DNA of 19,651 nucleotides from Woeseia sp037968755 (GTDB taxonomy: Bacteria; Pseudomonadota; Gammaproteobacteria; Steroidobacterales; Woeseiaceae), in assembly GCA_037968755.1 (NCBI GenBank), contig JBBKWB010000148.1, forward strand, positions 1 to 19,651, given 5' to 3'. The notes beneath the pieces are model-generated. The model was given only the letters and a program-made list of their open reading frames with translations. It ran no database searches and had not been told where the DNA came from. Both the position numbers and the translations under genes were made by a program. Below are positions 15,987-19,651 of this stretch, in pieces (within the stretch, counting starts at the first letter, position 1; each line of letters starts with the position of its first letter).

Positions 15987-17851
15987 TGGCGAAAGCGTCC
16001 AATATTCTCGGCATTTCTGCTTACTATCACGACAGCGCGGCCGCCCTGTTGAAGGACGGCGAGTTGGTAGCGGCCGCACAGCAGGAACGATTCTCTCGAA
16101 AGAAGCACGATGCCCGGTTTCCTCATGAGGCGATCAGCTATTGCCTTGAGTCGGAAAATTTGCGGCTTGGCGATGTTGATCGGATCGTCTTCTATGACAA
16201 GCCACTCATCAAGTTCGAGCGGCTGCTCGAGACCTACTTGAGCTATGCACCAAGGGGCTTTCGATCCTTCGTTGCTGCAATGCCGGTCTGGCTCAAGGAG
16301 AAGCTCTACCTCAAGAGTGTACTCAAGCAGGAGCTTGCAAAACTCGGCGACTGCAAACCTAAAGACCTTCCGCCGTTACTTTTCACCGAGCATCATCAGG
16401 CGCACGCGGCATCTGCATTTTTTTTCAGCCCCTTCGAGCGTGCAGCCGTCCTCTGCCTTGATGGCGTTGGCGAATGGGCAACCTCTTCAACCTGGCAGGG
16501 TAACGGATCAAGTCTCGATCCTCTGTGGGAAATCGATTTTCCGCATTCGTTAGGCCTACTCTACTCCGCGTTCACGTACTTCACGGGCTTCAAGGTGAAC
16601 TCGGGCGAGTACAAGCTGATGGGGCTCGCGCCGTACGGTCAGCCCAAATACGCCGACCTGATATTCGACAACCTTCTCGATTTAAAAGAGGACGGGACGT
16701 TTCGCCTGGATATGCAGTACTTCAATTACTGCATCGGTCTTACGATGACCAACAGCCGCCTTGATGAGCTTTTTGGCGGGCCGCCGCGTGAGCCGGAAAG
16801 TGAACTCACGCAACGCGAGATGGACATTGCTGCTTCCATTCAGGTTGTCACTGAAGAGGTAGTGCTGAGACTTGCCAGCACACTCCATAACGAGACGGGC
16901 GAGACGAACCTTTGTCTTGCCGGTGGCGTGGCGCTCAATTGCGTTGCCAACGGTCGCCTGTTGCGGGAAGGGCCATTCGAAAACATCTGGATTCAACCAG
17001 CCGCTGGCGACGCAGGTGGCGCCGCTGGTGCGGCCGCGGTTGTCTGGCACGACTACGATAATCAGCCCCGCAAGCCGAACGGCAGCAACAGCGCAGCCGC
17101 CGATCGCATGCAGGGGTCATACCTCGGACCCGAGTATGCACCCGAGCAGATCAAGTCCGAGCTTGACGCGATGGGTGCGAAATACAGCGTCCTCGATGAC
17201 GACGCATTGTTCGCGAAGACGGCGCAGCTGCTCGCCGACGAGAATGTGATCGGCTGGTTTCAGGGCCGGATGGAATTCGGGCCACGCGCACTTGGCGGCC
17301 GTTCAATAATCGGTGATCCGCGCAGTGTCAAAATGCAGTCGATCATGAACCTCAAAATCAAGTACCGGGAATCGTTCCGGCCGTTTGCGCCGTCCGTTCT
17401 CTGGGAGCGTGTCTCTGATTACTTTGAGCAGGACTCACCAAGCCCCTACATGCTGATTGTCGCGCCACTGCGCGAGCACTTGAGGGTCGCTCTCACTGAC
17501 GAGCAGCAGCAGCTCTTTGGCATCGACAAACTGAAGCTCAAACGATCAGAACTGCCTGCCATCACGCACGTGGACTACTCGGCGCGAGTGCAAACCGTTC
17601 ATAAAGACACTAACCCGCGCTACCATGAATTATTGTCAGCATTCGAGCAGCTTACCGGCTGCGGTCTCCTTGTGAATACATCGTTTAACGTGCGCGGCGA
17701 GCCTATCGTTTGCACACCTACCGATGCCTATCGGTGCTTTATGCGAACAGAAATGGACTACCTGATTGTGGAAAACTTCCTGTTAGACAAAAGCGAGCAG
17801 CCAGCCTGGCAAGACGACACATCCTGGCAAGACGAATTTGAGCTCGATTGA
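15986..17851 (+). CDS. O-carbamoyltransferase, NodU/CmcH/SxtI family, 621 aa
   Basis: It transfers a carbamoyl group from carbamoyl phosphate, via carbamoyl-AMP, to a hydroxyl of a sugar or small molecule. The N-terminus LGISAYYHDSAAALLKDGEL is the family signature. The Kae1-like domain has the metal site HHQAH (H136, H140) and D342 in PAAGDAGGAAGAA, with GLDG-like CLDGVGEW (157-164), GEYKLMGLAPYG and GGVALNCVANG (313-323). The YrdC-like C-terminal domain carries FGPRALGGRSI (431-441) and YRESFRPFAPSVL. Length is normal for the family. GTG 15986 is preferred since it overlaps the previous stop (TAGTG) and matches family N-termini; GTG 15962 would add eight residues. It is followed after 1 base by sxtJ-like. 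The acceptor is unknown; possibilities are a halogenated product, a lipid-linked glycan or a surface polymer. Confidence 0.93.
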   Translation: MAKASNILGISAYYHDSAAALLKDGELVAAAQQERFSRKKHDARFPHEAISYCLESENLRLGDVDRIVFYDKPLIKFERLLETYLSYAPRGFRSFVAAMPVWLKEKLYLKSVLKQELAKLGDCKPKDLPPLLFTEHHQAHAASAFFFSPFERAAVLCLDGVGEWATSSTWQGNGSSLDPLWEIDFPHSLGLLYSAFTYFTGFKVNSGEYKLMGLAPYGQPKYADLIFDNLLDLKEDGTFRLDMQYFNYCIGLTMTNSRLDELFGGPPREPESELTQREMDIAASIQVVTEEVVLRLASTLHNETGETNLCLAGGVALNCVANGRLLREGPFENIWIQPAAGDAGGAAGAAAVVWHDYDNQPRKPNGSNSAAADRMQGSYLGPEYAPEQIKSELDAMGAKYSVLDDDALFAKTAQLLADENVIGWFQGRMEFGPRALGGRSIIGDPRSVKMQSIMNLKIKYRESFRPFAPSVLWERVSDYFEQDSPSPYMLIVAPLREHLRVALTDEQQQLFGIDKLKLKRSELPAITHVDYSARVQTVHKDTNPRYHELLSAFEQLTGCGLLVNTSFNVRGEPIVCTPTDAYRCFMRTEMDYLIVENFLLDKSEQPAWQDDTSWQDEFELD

Positions 17852-17852
17852 A

Positions 17853-18266
17853 ATGACTATCGTTCACGAAATTCCCGAGCTTGACCGAAAAGGCCTGCGC
17901 GAGTTTGGCCTGACGACCGGTGCGGCAATCGTTCTCATCTTTGGGGCGTTCTTCCCGTGGGTGCTGGATCTGAACTGGCCGCGGTGGCCCTGGCTCGTCG
18001 CAGCCCCGTTCTGGCTACTGGCGTTGGTACAGCCGTTATGGCTAGGTGTGGTTTACAGAGTATGGATGCGTTTTGGACTGCTGGCGGGCCGGGTAATGAC
18101 CCCGCTCGTGCTCGGCATCGTCTTTTTCGTTATGATTTCGCCAATGGCGTTGATAAGGCGCCTCATGGGCAACGACCCGATGAAAAGGTCGTTTAATCCG
18201 AACAAGAAAAGCTACCGGGTGAAGAGTGTGAAGAGCCCGAGCGAGAAACTGGAGAGACCTTTCTGA
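17853..18266 (+). CDS. SxtJ family membrane protein, 137 aa
   Basis: Three membrane segments are visible: about residues 20-40 (LTTGAAIVLIFGAFFPWVLD), 43-67 (WPWLVAAPFWLLALVQPLW) and 80-104 (VMTPLVLGIVFFVMISPMAL). A basic C-terminal tail follows. The early DRKGLREFGLTTG and the VYRVWMRFGLLAG block match the SxtJ family, first named in the saxitoxin cluster, where sxtJ lies next to the carbamoyltransferase sxtI. Biochemical function is unknown; it may hold the cytoplasmic carbamoyltransferase at the membrane. ATG 17853 is chosen over 17838 because it removes overlap and starts with the conserved part; it follows the carbamoyltransferase stop by one base. Confidence 0.85.
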   Translation: MTIVHEIPELDRKGLREFGLTTGAAIVLIFGAFFPWVLDLNWPRWPWLVAAPFWLLALVQPLWLGVVYRVWMRFGLLAGRVMTPLVLGIVFFVMISPMALIRRLMGNDPMKRSFNPNKKSYRVKSVKSPSEKLERPF

Positions 18267-18418
18267 TGCTGGATCTCCTGACAGACCTTTGGGCATTCAT
18301 GCGCGAGCGCAAGAAGTTCTGGCTCGCCCCGATCATTATCGTCATGCTCTTGCTTGGTGGCCTGATCGTATTCGCGCAGGGATCATCGCTCGCCCCGTTC
18401 ATCTATACCTTGTTCTAG
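18266..18418 (+). CDS. 50-aa single-helix membrane protein, SxtK/DUF5989-like
   Basis: ATG 18266 overlaps the SxtJ-like stop (TGATG) and is preceded by GGAGAG about 7 bases upstream, a strong ribosome site. The 50 residues begin MLDLLTDLWAFMRERKKFWL, an amphipathic basic start, followed by a membrane helix (PIIIVMLLLGGLIVFAQG) and a short hydrophobic end SLAPFIYTLF. Proteins of this size and pattern (DUF5989) sit directly after SxtJ-type genes beside carbamoyltransferases; the saxitoxin cluster has sxtK in the same position. It is easily missed by gene callers. Function unknown; probably a small membrane partner of the SxtJ-like protein. Last gene of the operon, 39 bases before the terminator. 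Confidence 0.85.
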   Translation: MLDLLTDLWAFMRERKKFWLAPIIIVMLLLGGLIVFAQGSSLAPFIYTLF

Positions 18419-18457
18419 AAAGGCGCTGGCGACCGCCGCTTCAGCATTTCACAGTCA

Positions 18458-18491
18458 AAAAAATACCCGCAGCAGGCTGCGGGTATTTTTT
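18458..18491. terminator. Strong bidirectional intrinsic terminator
   Basis: A perfect 15-bp stem, with ACCCGCAG pairing with CTGCGGGT around the 4-base loop CAGG, is flanked by an A-run on the left and a T-run on the right. It works on either strand: it ends the halogenase/carbamoyltransferase operon on plus and the repeat-protein gene on minus, whose stop is at 18525. Confidence 0.92.
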
Positions 18492-18524
18492 GTTCATGCC
18501 TTAACTATTAAGGCGCGAATTCTA

Positions 18525-19651
18525 CTAGTCTTTGGCGAGTCTGAAAGTCCACCAGTTATCAGCCGCCGTCTCGATAGTCACCGTAATGGTGCCGTCGTCC
18601 TGTGTCAGGACATCATAGGTAACAAGGTCCGGCGCCCCTGATGGATCCGTCAATTCCGGTCCGTTGACTACCTTCGGCAGTCCCAGGAAGGAACCGCGAC
18701 CGTTGAGCGTCAGCGTACCGGCAAGCGCATCGTAGCTGAATGCACCCGTGCTGGAACCATTGTGCGGCGCTACCGGTGCTCCGCATTGCTCAGATGCAAC
18801 GCCCTGGAAAGGCTCGAGCCAGGTATCGTCGTCCTGGAAGTTCTGGAAATTGCCGCCTGCACCGAAGTGGTAAACATCGTCAAACCAACAAGCACGCTCG
18901 GTAAGAGACGCAGCATCTGCGCTCCACCAGGAAACATCACCTGCAGAAGGACCAACTCCCGCAGCGCCTTCACCGTCCAGTTTCCAGTTGCCGACCAGTG
19001 GCGAATTCGACAGCCGCACGAGGCGGTACTGCCACCAGCCGGTACCGACGTCAATCGTGACTGTCATGCTGTCGCCGTCCAATACGGACACGTTATAGGT
19101 AACGGATCCCGGCGCGGCCCCAGGTGACGCGAGCTCTGCACCGTTCACGGTTTTCGCCAACCCGAGGTGGGCGCCTGTACCTGTCAGTTTCAAGGTTCCA
19201 GCCGCGTCGTCATATTCGAAGATCGCGTTATTGCTGCCATCGTGCGGCGCAACAGGCGCACCACACATCTCGCCGGCAGCACCCTGCCAAGGTTCGAGCC
19301 ACGTCTCGTCACCGAGGGCATTCGCGAACGAACCATCTGAATTGAACTCGTAAACGTCATTGAACCAGCAGGCGCGTTCCATTACGGCTGCCGCGTCGGC
19401 GCTCCACCACGAGATGTCGCCCTCCGTTGGTCCGACGCCGGCAGCACCTTCCCCGTCAAGAACCCATTTGCCGGCGAGCGGCGCCGTATCGTTGACGCGC
19501 TCGAGCGCAAAGGTCCACCAGTTTCCGGATATCGTCTCTACAGTTACCGTAATGTTGTTACTGTCCAGCGTAAGCACGTCGTAGGTGACCGCGTCGGGCG
19601 CTGCCGAAGGATCCGCAAGCTCTGAGCCATTGACGACCTTCGGCAATCCGA
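18525..19651 (-). CDS. Secreted protein of about 160-aa tandem repeats, N-terminus outside the window
   Basis: The frame is open to the right edge, so the N-terminus, signal peptide and any catalytic domain are missing. Visible are the end of one repeat (19651 to about 19482) and two full repeats of about 160 residues (about 19481-19002 and 19001-18528). Each repeat opens with W(V/K)LDGEGAAGVGP, continues with SWWSADAA…ERACWF(N/D)DVY, D(E/D)TWLEP(W/F)QG, CGAPVAPH(D/N)GS and LGL(A/P)K(T/V)VNG, and ends at an aromatic WW…RL strand. Two Cys per repeat could pair. The beta-rich, Gly/Asp/Trp-rich pattern fits an extracellular binding module; from memory similar modules occur in marine polysaccharide-degrading proteins. 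There are few Lys/Arg residues, as in secreted marine proteins. It converges on the halogenase operon and shares its terminator. Possible role: laminarin or other glycan binding, unproven. Confidence 0.85.
   Translation of the reverse strand, partial: GLPKVVNGSELADPSAAPDAVTYDVLTLDSNNITVTVETISGNWWTFALERVNDTAPLAGKWVLDGEGAAGVGPTEGDISWWSADAAAVMERACWFNDVYEFNSDGSFANALGDETWLEPWQGAAGEMCGAPVAPHDGSNNAIFEYDDAAGTLKLTGTGAHLGLAKTVNGAELASPGAAPGSVTYNVSVLDGDSMTVTIDVGTGWWQYRLVRLSNSPLVGNWKLDGEGAAGVGPSAGDVSWWSADAASLTERACWFDDVYHFGAGGNFQNFQDDDTWLEPFQGVASEQCGAPVAPHNGSSTGAFSYDALAGTLTLNGRGSFLGLPKVVNGPELTDPSGAPDLVTYDVLTQDDGTITVTIETAADNWWTFRLAKD
18528..19481 (-). repeat. Two tandem about 160-codon repeats in the secreted protein gene
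   Basis: The encoded units start at PLAGKWVLDGEG (near 19481) and PLVGNWKLDGEG (near 19001), exactly 160 residues apart, and share most motif residues while differing at many others. They are diverged rather than recent copies, and a third, partial unit lies to their right up to the window edge. Confidence 0.8.

Noticed and set aside
16418..16430. Run of eight T in the carbamoyltransferase gene as a slippage site
   Set aside because: The reading frame is intact on both sides and encodes the conserved aromatic stretch after HHQAH, so there is no evidence of programmed frameshifting.
15986..18418. A complete saxitoxin-type biosynthetic cluster
   Set aside because: Only the carbamoyltransferase/SxtJ/SxtK-like genes are present; the polyketide-like SxtA, amidinotransferase and cyclase genes are absent.

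Overview
The window looks like chromosomal DNA of a marine-type gammaproteobacterium with moderate to high GC. The evidence is family content only: a Tol/Ton-like TPR lipoprotein operon, a GH16 laminarinase-type lipoprotein, SapC with tryptophan-halogenase-like enzymes, and a LacI-type operator. Genus or family cannot be fixed from the sequence. No tRNA, rRNA, CRISPR array or intact mobile element was seen.

Left block (1-6385, all minus strand). Five tightly packed genes, transcribed right to left: a 174-aa exported protein, a 626-aa exported TPR/coiled-coil protein, a 1029-aa TPR lipoprotein, a 215-aa TPR lipoprotein and a small exported protein running off the left edge. Gaps are 3-4 bases or 4-base overlaps, so this is one operon. 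It looks like the periplasmic/outer-membrane half of a larger envelope machine. ExbB/ExbD (TolQ/TolR)-type motor genes are predicted just beyond the left edge, but this is inference.

Scar (about 6480-7520). A C-terminal fragment of an integrase-core transposase is followed by a wrecked creD gene: N-terminal piece, large internal deletion with a frame change, and a lost C-terminus. Two perfect inverted repeats sit around the transposase fragment.

Right block (7507-18418). A GH16 lipoprotein with an N-terminal malectin-like domain (minus) is divergent from a long plus-strand operon. Between them lies a perfect 16-bp palindrome, TTGACAGCGCTGTCAA, of the LacI-family operator type. The operon has eight genes: flavin-dependent halogenase 1, SapC, a cupin_8/JmjC-like Fe(II) oxygenase, halogenase 2, a membrane-anchored SGNH/TPR protein, a NodU/CmcH-type O-carbamoyltransferase, an SxtJ-type membrane protein and a 50-aa SxtK/DUF5989-type membrane peptide. 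Gaps are 25 bases or less and several genes overlap. A strong hairpin with A and T tracts closes it and also serves the convergent gene on its right.

Right edge (18525-19651, minus). The C-terminal part of a secreted protein built of about 160-aa tandem repeats, probably a surface glycan-binding or adhesive protein.

Most notable: one operon combines a halogenase/SapC/oxygenase tailoring module, known from families next to TonB-dependent receptors, with a carbamoyltransferase-SxtJ-SxtK module known in outline from saxitoxin and glycan clusters, and it shares a control region with a polysaccharide-degrading enzyme. The chemistry and substrate of the joint system are not known to me.
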